A DNA stretch of 64,000 bases, from the NCBI RefSeq assembly GCF_022788715.1, contig NZ_CP085167.1, forward strand, positions 2,176,001 to 2,240,000, in the 5' to 3' direction. The DNA comes from Sulfitobacter sp. DSM 110093. Its GTDB lineage: Bacteria; Pseudomonadota; Alphaproteobacteria; Rhodobacterales; Rhodobacteraceae. The position numbers and the translations under genes were made by a program. This document shows, in pieces, positions 44,595 through 53,341 of this stretch. Positions within the stretch are counted from its first letter, which is position 1, and the number at the start of each line of letters is the position of its first letter. The notes beneath the pieces were generated by a model that saw only the letters and a list, made by a program, of their open reading frames with translations, was not told the DNA's origin and made no database searches.

Positions 44595-45056
44595 TTAACC
44601 CGTGATCGGCGCATGAGCTTTGATTTGCCGCAAGATAACGTTTGTCGTGGCAGAATTCACCGCCGGGTGCAGAAACAAAAAGCTTTCGAGAAAGGCGTTA
44701 TAGGCCTCAATATCGCGGCAGAGAACGCGCAGATGATAGTCCGCCTGACCGGTGGTGGCGAAACACTCCGTCACCTCCTTACGGCTTTGGATCGCGCTGA
44801 TAAAACTGGCCAATGCCGAGGCATCATGCCGGGTCAGATGCACATGCACCATCGCTTCAAACCCCAGCCCCATCGCCTTGGGGTCAACGATGGCGGCATA
44901 GCGTTTGATGACGCCCGCCTGCTCCAACGCCCTGACGCGCCGCCAGCAAGCAGAGGCGGAAATATTCAGCTTTTCAGCCAGTTGCGCATTCGGCATACGC
45001 GAATCCTGCTGGAGCAAGGTCACAAGCTGACGATCTGTGTTGTCCATCTGGCTCAT
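44595..45056 (-). CDS. Lrp/AsnC family transcriptional regulator
   Basis: This 153-aa protein has the winged helix-turn-helix DRQLVTLLQQDSRMPNAQLAEKL (about 8-30) with recognition segment SACWRRVRALEQAGVI, and a RAM domain with ECFATTGQADYHLRVLC. It is divergent from the indolepyruvate oxidoreductase gene. A 46-bp nested dyad begins at the base next to its start codon, so it very likely represses itself and controls its neighbour in response to an aromatic or branched amino acid. Confidence 0.9.
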   Translation of the reverse strand: MSQMDNTDRQLVTLLQQDSRMPNAQLAEKLNISASACWRRVRALEQAGVIKRYAAIVDPKAMGLGFEAMVHVHLTRHDASALASFISAIQSRKEVTECFATTGQADYHLRVLCRDIEAYNAFLESFLFLHPAVNSATTNVILRQIKAHAPITG

Positions 45057-45102
45057 CGAATAAATCTTTCACAGATAAATGCTATCTCGGTGAATTTATT
45101 CG
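45057..45102. promoter_or_regulatory. Nested dyad at the Lrp/indolepyruvate oxidoreductase promoter
   Basis: Outer arms CGAATAAAT (45057-45065) and ATTTATTCG (45094-45102) are perfect. Inside them, TTCAC pairs with GTGAA and AGATA (45073) with TATCT (45083). The element is AT-rich against a GC-rich background and abuts the Lrp start codon, as expected for an Lrp-family operator. Binding is inferred. Confidence 0.75.
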
Positions 45103-45181
45103 CGGAGACGCCGGATTACCAGAAAGTATGGTACGAAAATCCGCATCTATCGCGCTATACTGTCTGTCTGAGGAGCACCCA

Positions 45182-48100
45182 GTGACTGAACAACCGCGCG
45201 AATTTACCACTTATAAACTCGACGACCGCTATGATCTGACCGAAGGCCGTGTCTTTCTGACCGGGACGCAGGCTTTGGTGCGGATCATGCTGGATCAAGC
45301 CCGCCGCGATCGCGATGCAGGGCTCAAAACAGCGGGGTTCGTCTCGGGATATCGCGGCTCACCATTAGGCGGGCTCGACCTTGAATATTGGCGCATTAAG
45401 AACCGTGTGGCCGAAGCGGGGGTGAAGTTCCTTCCCGCCGTCAACGAAGATTTGGGCGCCACCGCCGTGCTTGGCGCGCAGCAAGCGCATCTTGACCCCC
45501 ATGCGCAGGTCGAGGGCGTCTTTTCCATGTGGTACGGCAAAGGCCCGGGTGTAGACCGCTCTGGCGATGCGCTGAAACATGGCAACGCCTATGGCTCGGC
45601 ACCCAAAGGCGGCGTGCTGGTGGTCGCGGGCGATGATCATGGCTGTGTGTCGTCCTCGATGCCGCATCAGTCCGACGTGGCCTTCATGTCGTGGTTCATG
45701 CCAACACTAAACCCGGCGTCAGTGGCCGAATATCAGGCCTTTGGCGAATACGGCATCGCGCTGTCGCGATTTTCGGGCACTTGGGTCGGGTTCAAAGCGA
45801 TCTCGGAAACCGTTGAAAGCGGCGCTTCGGTCGATCTGACCCCGGACAGGGTGTTTAACCAGCCCGACTACACTGCCCCCGCGGGCGGACTGCATGTGCG
45901 TTTAGGTGACCTCCCCTCAGCCGAGATTGAAACGCGCATCCACCACAAACTCGAGGCCGTTCAAGCCTTCCTCCGCGCCAACCCGATTGATCGGCACATC
46001 TATGACACGCCGGATGCCAATTTCGGCATCGTCACCACCGGCAAAGGTCACCTCGACACGATGGAAGCGCTGCGGCTTTTAGGGCTGGATGAGGTCAAAT
46101 GCCGCGCACTTGGCATCGACATCTATAAAATCGGCATGGTCTGGCCGCTGGCGCTGGATGATGCGCTCGACTTTGTGAAGGGCAAGCGCGAAGTGCTTGT
46201 GATCGAAGAGAAACGCGGGATTATCGAAAGCCAGTTCAAAGAGGCATTTTACGATTGGCCCGGCTCAAAACCCGCGCGAATGGTCGGCAAGCATGATGAA
46301 AATCTCAGAGAACTGGTGCCTTGGACGGGCGAGCTGTCGCCGCTAAAACTGGTGCCGATTATCGCCGCTAGGCTCAATTCCTTCTTCCCAGACGAGAACC
46401 TCGTGGAAAAGGCCCGCGCACTGACCGATCAGCCGCCCGTCTTGCTCAACGTGCCGGGAGCCACCCGCACACCTTACTTCTGCTCAGGCTGTCCGCATAA
46501 CTCCTCGACCAAGCTGCCCGAAGGGTCGAAAGCCAACTCCGGCATCGGCTGCCACGTGATGGCGTCTTGGATGGACCGCGACACGGCGGGCTTTGCGCAG
46601 ATGGGCGGCGAAGGGGTGCCGTGGATCGCGACCTCGATGTTCAACGGGGGCAAACATGTGTTCCAGAACTTGGGCGAAGGAACGTGGTACCATTCTGGCT
46701 CTCTGGCGATCCGCCAAGCGGTCGCGGCCAAGACCAATATCACCTATAAAATCCTCTATAACGACGCTGTGGCGATGACGGGCGGGCAACCGGTTGATGG
46801 ACCGGTTTCGGTCGCATCCATCGCACAGGCCTGCCGGGCGGAAGGCGTCGCGCGCATCGCGCTGGTGTCTGACCGACCCGAGTTGTTGTCCAAATCAGAT
46901 TTCCCTGCCGAGACCAGCTTTGACCACCGCCGCGATCTGGACCACGTGCAGCGCGAGTTGCGCGAAATTCCGGGCGTCACTGTCCTCATTTACGAACAAA
47001 CCTGCGCCACCGAAAAACGCCGCAAACGCAAGCGCGGACAGATGGACGATCCAAAGAAATTCGTGATGATCAACGATCTGGTCTGTGAAGGGTGCGGTGA
47101 TTGCTCGTTGGAATCCAACTGCTTGAGCGTCGAACCAAAAAAGACCGAGTTCGGCACGAAACGGCAGATCAACCAGTCAACTTGCAACAAAGATTACTCC
47201 TGCCTGAACGGTTTCTGCCCGTCCTTCGTGACGGTTGAAGGTGGCAGTCGACGCAAACGATCAGGTGCGGGGCTGGACGTGGCCGGGCTGGCCGCGCAAT
47301 TGCCGATGCCCGCGCTGCCGAAACTCGACCAGCCCTTTAATCTGCTGGTGACCGGTGTTGGCGGCACTGGCGTTGTCACCGTGGGCGCGCTCATCACCAT
47401 GGCCGCACATCTCGAGGGGCTGGGTTCCAGCGTGCTGGATTTCACCGGCTTTGCGCAAAAGTTCGGCACGGTTCTGGGCTATGTCCGCCTCGCTCAGCGG
47501 CCCGAAGACGTGCATCAGGTGCGCATCGACCAAGCTGGCGCAGATGCGGTGATCGGCTGCGATATGGTCGTAAGCTCGGCCCCCAAAGCCTCGGCCCACT
47601 ATCGCCGGGGCACGCGAATTGTGTTGAACCGTGCCGAAATGCCCACCGGTGATCTGGTGCTCAACCGCGATGCCGATTTACGCATCGATGATCGCGAAGC
47701 GGTCATCGCGCAGGCCGTGGGCACCGACAACCTTAGCGCCTTTGACGCCAACCGCATGGCCGAGGTGTTGATGGGCGATGCGGTCTTTGCCAATGTGATG
47801 ATGCTGGGGTTTGCGTGGCAAAAAGGACTGGTGCCCGTCTCACTCACCGCTCTTGAGCAAGCCATTGAGTTGAACGGCGTCGTGCCTGACAAAAACCGCG
47901 CGGCCTTTGGTTTTGGCCGCGTCATGGCGGGCAACCCTCAGGCGATTGAGGCGCATTTTGCCCCAGCCTCCAAGCCCGATGAAACGGTAGAGACCCTGAT
48001 CGCCCGTCGGATGGAATTCTTGACCGGCTACCAAAACGCCACCTATGCCCAGCGCTACAAAGCACAGCTCGATGCACTGGCATCCAAACTGCCCGAAGGC

Positions 48101-48583
48101 TCTGACGAGTTGATGCGCGCAGCGGCTAAATCGCTATTCAAACTCATGGCCTATAAAGACGAATACGAGGTCGCCCGTTTGCACCGTCAAAGCGGCTTTG
48201 AAGAGCGGATCGCGGACAGTTTTGAGGGCGATTACAAAGTGCATTACCACCTCGCCCCGCCCGCATGGCCCACTGGTAAGGATGGCCGTGGCCGCCCCAA
48301 CAAGCGTAAGTTCGGCCCTTGGATGGGCCGCACCTTTGACCTCCTGGCGGCAATGAAGCCACTGCGCGGCACATGGGCTGACCCCTTCGCCTATGGCGCT
48401 GACCGCAAGCTCGAAGTGGCGCTGATCGGCTGGTTCGAAGACGTCATGGCAAAGGCCCCCGCCCTACCCCATGACGCGGCGCTTGAGGTGCTCAGCGCGC
48501 CGATGGAAATCCGCGGCTACGGCCCGGTGAAAGAGGCCGCCGCTGAGAAGGTGCAGGCCGAGGTTGCAGCCCGCCTAGCCTAA
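45182..48583 (+). CDS. Indolepyruvate ferredoxin oxidoreductase, fused alpha/beta
   Basis: This 1133-aa enzyme decarboxylates aryl or branched 2-oxoacids (from Trp, Phe, Tyr) to acyl-CoA with ferredoxin as acceptor, using thiamine diphosphate. The N-terminal TPP/pyrimidine domains contain GYRGSPLGGLD and later FCSGCPHNSST with GIGCHVMASWMDRD. The Fe-S region is CEGCGDCSLESNC (about 640) with CNKDYSCLNGFCPSF. The C-terminal gamma-type domain starts VTGVGGTGVVTVGALI (about 722). A GTG at 45182 is the start: AGGAG lies seven bases upstream, whereas upstream in-frame ATGs lie in the promoter. Regulated by the divergent Lrp gene. Confidence 0.94.
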   Translation: MTEQPREFTTYKLDDRYDLTEGRVFLTGTQALVRIMLDQARRDRDAGLKTAGFVSGYRGSPLGGLDLEYWRIKNRVAEAGVKFLPAVNEDLGATAVLGAQQAHLDPHAQVEGVFSMWYGKGPGVDRSGDALKHGNAYGSAPKGGVLVVAGDDHGCVSSSMPHQSDVAFMSWFMPTLNPASVAEYQAFGEYGIALSRFSGTWVGFKAISETVESGASVDLTPDRVFNQPDYTAPAGGLHVRLGDLPSAEIETRIHHKLEAVQAFLRANPIDRHIYDTPDANFGIVTTGKGHLDTMEALRLLGLDEVKCRALGIDIYKIGMVWPLALDDALDFVKGKREVLVIEEKRGIIESQFKEAFYDWPGSKPARMVGKHDENLRELVPWTGELSPLKLVPIIAARLNSFFPDENLVEKARALTDQPPVLLNVPGATRTPYFCSGCPHNSSTKLPEGSKANSGIGCHVMASWMDRDTAGFAQMGGEGVPWIATSMFNGGKHVFQNLGEGTWYHSGSLAIRQAVAAKTNITYKILYNDAVAMTGGQPVDGPVSVASIAQACRAEGVARIALVSDRPELLSKSDFPAETSFDHRRDLDHVQRELREIPGVTVLIYEQTCATEKRRKRKRGQMDDPKKFVMINDLVCEGCGDCSLESNCLSVEPKKTEFGTKRQINQSTCNKDYSCLNGFCPSFVTVEGGSRRKRSGAGLDVAGLAAQLPMPALPKLDQPFNLLVTGVGGTGVVTVGALITMAAHLEGLGSSVLDFTGFAQKFGTVLGYVRLAQRPEDVHQVRIDQAGADAVIGCDMVVSSAPKASAHYRRGTRIVLNRAEMPTGDLVLNRDADLRIDDREAVIAQAVGTDNLSAFDANRMAEVLMGDAVFANVMMLGFAWQKGLVPVSLTALEQAIELNGVVPDKNRAAFGFGRVMAGNPQAIEAHFAPASKPDETVETLIARRMEFLTGYQNATYAQRYKAQLDALASKLPEGSDELMRAAAKSLFKLMAYKDEYEVARLHRQSGFEERIADSFEGDYKVHYHLAPPAWPTGKDGRGRPNKRKFGPWMGRTFDLLAAMKPLRGTWADPFAYGADRKLEVALIGWFEDVMAKAPALPHDAALEVLSAPMEIRGYGPVKEAAAEKVQAEVAARLA

Positions 48584-49684
48584 GAGCGTCGTCGCAAAAT
48601 CACCACGCAGCCCGGCTTCGAGCAATTCGAGGTCGGGCGAGCATTCCGAATACTGCGCCACCATACCCGGCGGAATGACAAAGGCGTCACCCGCGCGCAG
48701 CTTGTGGCTCTCCTGTCCTTCGGCGTTCAGCACCATGCTGCCTTCCATAACAAAGGTGAAATGAATGTCGGCGTCATGTTTACTGGGAGGCGGCGCGCCT
48801 TTGTCAAACCGCGCGACTTGAATGCCTGCGACGCCTTTCGTCCCGGCGGTAATGCCCGTATCGCGTGAGACGAAGCCAGGGATGCGAAAAGGCTGCCACT
48901 CGGCTTGGTCCTTCATGTGATGCACAAAAGTCTGTCCGTCCCACTCGCGGGCCGGATCACCCTTACCGTTCGGCAGGGTCATCTCATGGTCGATGGTCGT
49001 CACATGCTCAGCTGGCACGCCGATCTCGATCACCTCAATCGAAGGTGAGGCTTCGACCACCCGGTGCCGGATGCCGGGCGGTTGCGTCACGCAGTCCCCC
49101 GCATACAGGCGGATCACATCACCCTGATCTTCGTAGAGCACATCAACCCAGCCGCGGTAACAAAAGATCAACTGGAACCCAACCGTATGATAATGAACCA
49201 TATCCGCCACCGGGCCACCGTCGGGGATGCGAATATGGCTGGCGATGATCGACCCACCCAAACGCGACGGAATCAAATCGCGGTAGTGCATCCCCGCCCG
49301 GCCAATCACCCAAGGTGCCTCATCCGCGAGCCGCCTGACGGCGAATTCATGCCGAGTTTCCGGCTGCTCAACCTGCGGGGAGCGTGGCACAATCTCAACC
49401 GTTGTGCCATTGGGCGCGGTCAACCTGCGCTGGCCTTGGGCAAAGCTTTCGGGATCGTCGGTCAGAATACGCAAATGGCCCGGCGCGACGGTTGCGCCTC
49501 GCTCAATCCTCACCCGAACCCCATGGCCTGAGAAGCTGGCCACCGACGGATCATCTGCGGGAAAGATGCTTTCAAGCCGCATCCCCAGCACCTTCGTAAA
49601 GAAGGGCAGATCGTCCCTAAGCTCCTGCGTAGACAATAGAAATTCAGCTGATATATCGTCAGGCATATGCGTCACATCTTCCAT
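48575..49684 (-). CDS. VOC-like plus double cupin protein
   Basis: This 369-aa protein appears to have three barrels. A VOC/glyoxalase-like part (about 8-95: TQELRDDLPFFTKVLGM, then GHGVRVRIERG) precedes two cupins. The first cupin is at about 150-225 with YHTVGFQLIFCYRGWVDVLY and GDCVTQPPGIRH. The second is at about 275-365 with KHDADIHFTFVMEGSMVL and AGDAFVIPPGMVAQYS. Metal-type histidines are present in both cupins. The substrate is unknown; a ring-cleavage or aldehyde-related role is a guess. Its stop overlaps the convergent oxidoreductase by nine bases. The start may be ATG 49684 or 49666. Confidence 0.72.
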   Translation of the reverse strand: MEDVTHMPDDISAEFLLSTQELRDDLPFFTKVLGMRLESIFPADDPSVASFSGHGVRVRIERGATVAPGHLRILTDDPESFAQGQRRLTAPNGTTVEIVPRSPQVEQPETRHEFAVRRLADEAPWVIGRAGMHYRDLIPSRLGGSIIASHIRIPDGGPVADMVHYHTVGFQLIFCYRGWVDVLYEDQGDVIRLYAGDCVTQPPGIRHRVVEASPSIEVIEIGVPAEHVTTIDHEMTLPNGKGDPAREWDGQTFVHHMKDQAEWQPFRIPGFVSRDTGITAGTKGVAGIQVARFDKGAPPPSKHDADIHFTFVMEGSMVLNAEGQESHKLRAGDAFVIPPGMVAQYSECSPDLELLEAGLRGDFATTLLG

Positions 49685-50113
49685 TCCTACAGTTCTGCCA
49701 GCAGTTGAGCGCGTCGCGCCGCAAGCGTCAACTCATAGCGATTAGCCACCCGCGTTAAAGTTCCCAAGAAATATTGCGGCCTTTCGCGACTCGAACTTTC
49801 CAACCGGGTCGAGACCACGAAAACGGCACTTTATCGCCCCGTTTCTGCACCTCAGACCGCAGATTTTTGCCCGGTATTTTGCACAAAGAACGCCAAATTG
49901 GCTCGCGCATTACGGGAAAGTGGGGCTTTGAACCGATCTCTTGGTGGGAATTCAATGGTTTCGCAGCATGACAAAATATGGTTTGTAATTCGGTGCACGG
50001 CACAAGCTATTGGTGCACCAGCGTCACAATTTCGCCGGGTTTATGGGACTAAATGTAAAGAGAATGTGAAGACACCCGGACTGCCCGTCTGCCCCACGAA
50101 AGAGGTGCCAAAA
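49685..50113. other. Long intergenic region upstream of the response regulator
   Basis: This 429-base, comparatively AT-richer gap separates divergent genes. The only clear elements are two copies of GGTGCAC at 49992-49998 and 50012-50018, exactly 20 bases apart, the second within the perfect palindrome TGGTGCACCA (50011-50020). The frame upstream of the response regulator is open through much of the gap but has no ribosome site or family support. I see no RNA gene. Confidence 0.55.
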
Positions 50114-51091
50114 ATGAGAATCCTTGCCGTTGACGATGACCCTTTCATCCGCGAGCTCTTGCCCGTCGTTTTCCGCGAGGCTGACTATCCGTATTTGACT
50201 TTGGCTGACTCCGGCGCTGCCGCTTTGGACCTGCTGAATTCCACAAAAGAGCATTTTGATTGTCTGCTCTTGGATATCGAGATGCCCGAAATGGACGGCA
50301 TCACCCTATGCCGCCGTGTACGTTCTATGGAAGCTTATCAAGACACACCGATTTTGATGGTCACCTCGCGCGCCGATGCAACCTCGATCGAGCGTGCCTT
50401 CGCCGCCGGGGCCAATGACTATGTGACCAAGCCGTTTGATGTGAAAGACATCGCCACCCGCGTACATATCGCGGAACGGATGCTTGAAAACACCCAACGC
50501 GCCCCGCGCCTTGACCCCCACCATCTGCAAGAGGGCGGCGAGCCCGGTGCACATGGTTTCGCGCTGGCCGATCCGGTGCATATCAATGGTGTTGAGCAAT
50601 TGGTACTGCCCTTCTCACTGGGTAACTACCTGTCGCAACTCTCGCGGCAACACCTCGATATCTGCCAGGTTTTCGCAGCCAAGATCGAACAGATCGATGA
50701 GCTTTACGCCACCTGCAACAGCCGTGAATTTGCCCGCGCCATCGCCTCTGCCGCCACAGCAATTGCCCGCGTGGTCGATTGCCCGCAACTTCTGATGACC
50801 CACAATGGGTCCGGCACGCTGCTGTGCATCGTAACCGGTGACAGCCTGCCTGCATGGCCCGAAATCGAAGTGTTGATACAAGGGGAGTTGGACGGAATGG
50901 ACCTGCGCCATGACGACAACACTCCCATGTCAGTGATGTTGTCGGTTGGTGGCCCGATCCAACCCAACGCCAGCCGCACCCAGCGGGTTAGAAAGACGTT
51001 CGACCGCGCCATTCGCCGTGTAGCGATGCGCCAAAAGGTCAAACTAGACACGCCGCCATCTGAGAAACCTTCTGTTTCCGCCGCGCATTAA
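50114..51091 (+). CDS. Response regulator with uncharacterised C-terminal domain
   Basis: This 325-aa protein has an N-terminal receiver domain (1-120) with the acidic pocket AVDDDP, phospho-acceptor Asp54 in LLLDIEMPEMDG, Thr in MVTSRAD, and the switch Lys in VTKPFD. The remaining 200 residues do not show a DNA-binding, GGDEF or phosphatase motif that I recognise. They contain SREFARAIASAATAIARVVD and end in a basic stretch, TQRVRKTFDRAIRRVAMRQK. ATG 50114 with GAGG upstream is taken, although the frame extends to 49898. No kinase is adjacent. A bidirectional terminator follows. Confidence 0.85.
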   Translation: MRILAVDDDPFIRELLPVVFREADYPYLTLADSGAAALDLLNSTKEHFDCLLLDIEMPEMDGITLCRRVRSMEAYQDTPILMVTSRADATSIERAFAAGANDYVTKPFDVKDIATRVHIAERMLENTQRAPRLDPHHLQEGGEPGAHGFALADPVHINGVEQLVLPFSLGNYLSQLSRQHLDICQVFAAKIEQIDELYATCNSREFARAIASAATAIARVVDCPQLLMTHNGSGTLLCIVTGDSLPAWPEIEVLIQGELDGMDLRHDDNTPMSVMLSVGGPIQPNASRTQRVRKTFDRAIRRVAMRQKVKLDTPPSEKPSVSAAH

Positions 51092-51113
51092 CTTACGCCG
51101 ATATCGCAAATGA

Positions 51114-51138
51114 AAAACCCGCCGTTTTGGCGGGTTTT
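51114..51138. terminator. Bidirectional terminator
   Basis: A 10-bp stem AAAACCCGCC/GGCGGGTTTT with loop GTTTT lies between the convergent response regulator and small secreted protein genes, with T-runs on both strands. Confidence 0.9.
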
Positions 51139-51164
51139 CTCATTCCAAACCGCGCTTAGTCGGT

Positions 51165-51533
51165 TCAGTTGATTGGGAACTGCACCAAACACCGCTCAGC
51201 AATGCGGCGATAATCTTCTAGCGTGTCGGGCACACTGCGGCGATCGCGCATCACCTCCATCGCCGCGCGCTTCTGGGCCCATGTCCCTTCAACGTGGCGG
51301 TCAAGAATGCGGACGGTGATACCCAGCATCACGTTTTTCTCACCTTCACCGATCATCTCAGCCGCCGACAACGCCACGGCGGTCAGCGCCAAAGTATTGG
51401 CACAGCGTAGCGCTGCGGCTTCACGCCCTTCATAGACGCGCTGCGCGGCCGTGGCAGCAGCGGGCAATGCCAACACTGCGACAAACGACAAAGCGGAAAG
51501 CGTGGCGGGGATCAGTGAGATTGAACGCGACAC
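51165..51533 (-). CDS. Small secreted protein of unknown function
   Basis: This 122-aa protein has a classical signal peptide (residues 1-29, cleaved after a region like ATAAQ). The mature part is helical, with two cysteines (RCANTL and ERCLVQF) that could pair, and YEGREAAAL at its start. No family is recognised. The start is a GTG at 51533, one base after the stop of the stand-alone RAM-domain gene, so translation is coupled to it. The reason for this coupling is unclear. Confidence 0.75.
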   Translation of the reverse strand: MSRSISLIPATLSALSFVAVLALPAAATAAQRVYEGREAAALRCANTLALTAVALSAAEMIGEGEKNVMLGITVRILDRHVEGTWAQKRAAMEVMRDRRSVPDTLEDYRRIAERCLVQFPIN

Positions 51534-51534
51534 C

Positions 51535-51774
51535 TCAAAATACCTTGAAGGTCATCGTAGTGAGGGAGCGCTCAATCCCATCGATATCCAGCAGGTTATC
51601 ATTGATATAAACGCCGACATCTTCGCCTTTCGGGATATAAAGCTTCATCAACAAGTCATATTCACCGGAGGTCGAATAAAGCTCGGAATGAATTTCGCGC
51701 AGGGCGATTTCCTCGGCCACGCGATATGTCGTGCCCGGTCGGCAGCGGATCTGGATGAATACGCAGGTGGTCAT
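51535..51774 (-). CDS. Stand-alone Lrp/AsnC ligand-binding (RAM) domain protein
   Basis: This 79-aa protein covers just the RAM domain of Lrp/AsnC regulators: [20 protein letters not shown], then [13 protein letters not shown], with no helix-turn-helix. Stand-alone RAM proteins bind amino acids and may co-assemble with full-length Lrp proteins. GAGGCGAGAC precedes ATG 51774; the frame is open upstream but lacks a ribosome site. It is the first gene of a pair with the secreted protein and divergent from hisB. Confidence 0.85.
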   Translation of the reverse strand: MTTCVFIQIRCRPGTTYRVAEEIALREIHSELYSTSGEYDLLMKLYIPKGEDVGVYINDNLLDIDGIERSLTTMTFKVF

Positions 51775-51935
51775 GTCTCGCCTCTTTCTGGGATTTGGCT
51801 CAAGCTGACATATGGGCCCTGCCCCCGCAATCCCCGATCGTGTTAACCGGCCGCAAAGGCAAGGCACCGCTTGGGCTTGGCGTGGCGGCCCGCCCTGTTA
51901 TAAGGGCGCTGCAATTGCCTTTTCGGAGATGCCTC

Positions 51936-52523
51936 ATGCGTCGCAGCACCCTAACCCGCACCACTGCCGAGACTGATATCACCGTCGAGATAAACCTCGA
52001 TGGCACCGGCAGCTATGACAATGAAACCGGCGTGGGGTTCTTTGACCACATGCTTGACCAATTGTCGCGCCATTCGCTGATCGACATCAAGGTGCGTGCC
52101 AAGGGCGATCTGCACATTGACGATCACCACACGGTCGAAGATGTGGGCATCACATTGGGCCAAGCGGTGACCCAAGCGCTTGGCGACAAACGCGGCATCC
52201 GCCGCTATGGGTCTTGCCTGCTGGCGATGGATGACGCGCAAATCCGCTGCGCGCTGGACCTATCGGCGCGGCCGTTCCTGATCTGGAACGTAGATTTCCC
52301 AACCAGCAGCATCGGCACTTTCGATACCGAATTGGTCCGCGAGTTCTTCCAAGCGCTCAGCACCCATGGCGGTATTACTCTGCATGTCGATGCGCTGCAT
52401 GGTTTCAACAGCCACCACATCGCCGAAGCGGCGTTTAAATCCGTCGCCCGCGCCCTGCGGGAAGCGGTTGAAACCGACCCGCGAAAGGCAGATGCCATCC
52501 CCTCCACCAAGGGCGCGTTGTGA
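51936..52523 (+). CDS. hisB: Imidazoleglycerol-phosphate dehydratase
   Basis: This 195-aa manganese enzyme removes water from imidazoleglycerol phosphate, the sixth step of histidine synthesis. The duplicated metal motif is seen as [10 protein letters not shown] (about 67-76) and [12 protein letters not shown] (about 159-170). GFFDHMLDQ near 39 is also conserved. It is the monofunctional form without a phosphatase domain. The frame is open upstream, but ATG 51936 with CGGAG is the family start. It is followed four bases later by hisH. Confidence 0.96.
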   Translation: MRRSTLTRTTAETDITVEINLDGTGSYDNETGVGFFDHMLDQLSRHSLIDIKVRAKGDLHIDDHHTVEDVGITLGQAVTQALGDKRGIRRYGSCLLAMDDAQIRCALDLSARPFLIWNVDFPTSSIGTFDTELVREFFQALSTHGGITLHVDALHGFNSHHIAEAAFKSVARALREAVETDPRKADAIPSTKGAL

Positions 52524-52527
52524 TCTG

Positions 52528-53166
52528 ATGCTGACAGCAATCATCGACTACGAATCCGGCAACCTACACTCGGCCCATAAAGCGTTTGAGCGTATGGCCC
52601 GCGAGACCGGCACCGGTGAGGTCACTGTTACGGCTGACGCTGATGTTGTTGCCCGCGCCGACCGGCTGGTCCTGCCCGGCGATGGCGCTTTCCCCGCCTG
52701 TATGGCAGCCCTAAAAGGCGCAGGCGGCCTCTACGACGCCATGGTCGAAGCTGTCGAAGAGAAGGGCCGCCCCTTTCTCGGCATCTGTGTTGGTATGCAA
52801 CTGATGGCAAGCATCGGCCGTGAATACAAAGACACCCCCGGCCTTGGCTGGATCGGTGGTGAGGTGACCGAGATCGTGCCTTCAGACCCCAAGCTGAAGG
52901 TTCCGCATATGGGCTGGAACGATCTGGTAATCGACCACCCCCACGAAGTTTTCGATGGGCTGGAAACCGGCGATCACACCTATTACGTCCATAGCTACCA
53001 TATGGCGGTGACGGATCCGGCCGAACGTTTGGCCCACGTCGACTACGGTGGCAAGGTCACCGCGATCATTGGGCGCGATACGATGCTGGGCATGCAATTC
53101 CACCCGGAAAAAAGCCAAACCACCGGTTTGCGGCTGATCTCAAACTTTTTGAGCTGGAAACCTTAA
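52528..53166 (+). CDS. hisH: Imidazole glycerol phosphate synthase subunit HisH
   Basis: This 212-aa glutamine amidotransferase delivers ammonia to HisF. It starts IIDYESGNLHSAHKA, the nucleophile Cys is in GICVGMQLM (about 85-93), and the catalytic His-Glu pair is in QFHPEKSQ (about 190-197). It lies four bases after hisB. Its partner hisF is 1.4 kb downstream, separated by hisA and a reverse-strand gene. The gap after hisH contains a long imperfect hairpin. Confidence 0.95.
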   Translation: MLTAIIDYESGNLHSAHKAFERMARETGTGEVTVTADADVVARADRLVLPGDGAFPACMAALKGAGGLYDAMVEAVEEKGRPFLGICVGMQLMASIGREYKDTPGLGWIGGEVTEIVPSDPKLKVPHMGWNDLVIDHPHEVFDGLETGDHTYYVHSYHMAVTDPAERLAHVDYGGKVTAIIGRDTMLGMQFHPEKSQTTGLRLISNFLSWKP

Positions 53167-53193
53167 GCGGGAACGCCCGCCGCATCGTCGGAC

Positions 53194-53253
53194 GGTATTT
53201 AAGAAAGGATGAAGATGAGAAAGACTTCCTATTTTCATCCTTTTACAAATACC
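53194..53253 (+). repeat. Long imperfect hairpin after hisH
   Basis: A 7-bp stem GGTATTT/AAATACC and a 10-bp stem AAAGGATGAA/TTCATCCTTT are joined across a 3-by-3 internal loop and enclose a 20-base loop. It looks like a dispersed intergenic repeat unit of Rhodobacterales or a transcript 3' end, but has no trailing T-tract. Confidence 0.65.
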
Positions 53254-53341
53254 TCCGCGCAGCGCTCGCGCCACTCCTAACAGTAGAAAAGGCGCGGAAT
53301 TTTCCCCCCGCCTTCCCGACTCCAGAGTTGCTGAGCGCCTG

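Noticed and set aside
53194..53253. Small RNA gene or riboswitch after hisH
   Set aside because: Only a hairpin is seen, with no promoter, conserved aptamer core or downstream gene on that strand nearby; treated as a repeat or 3' end.
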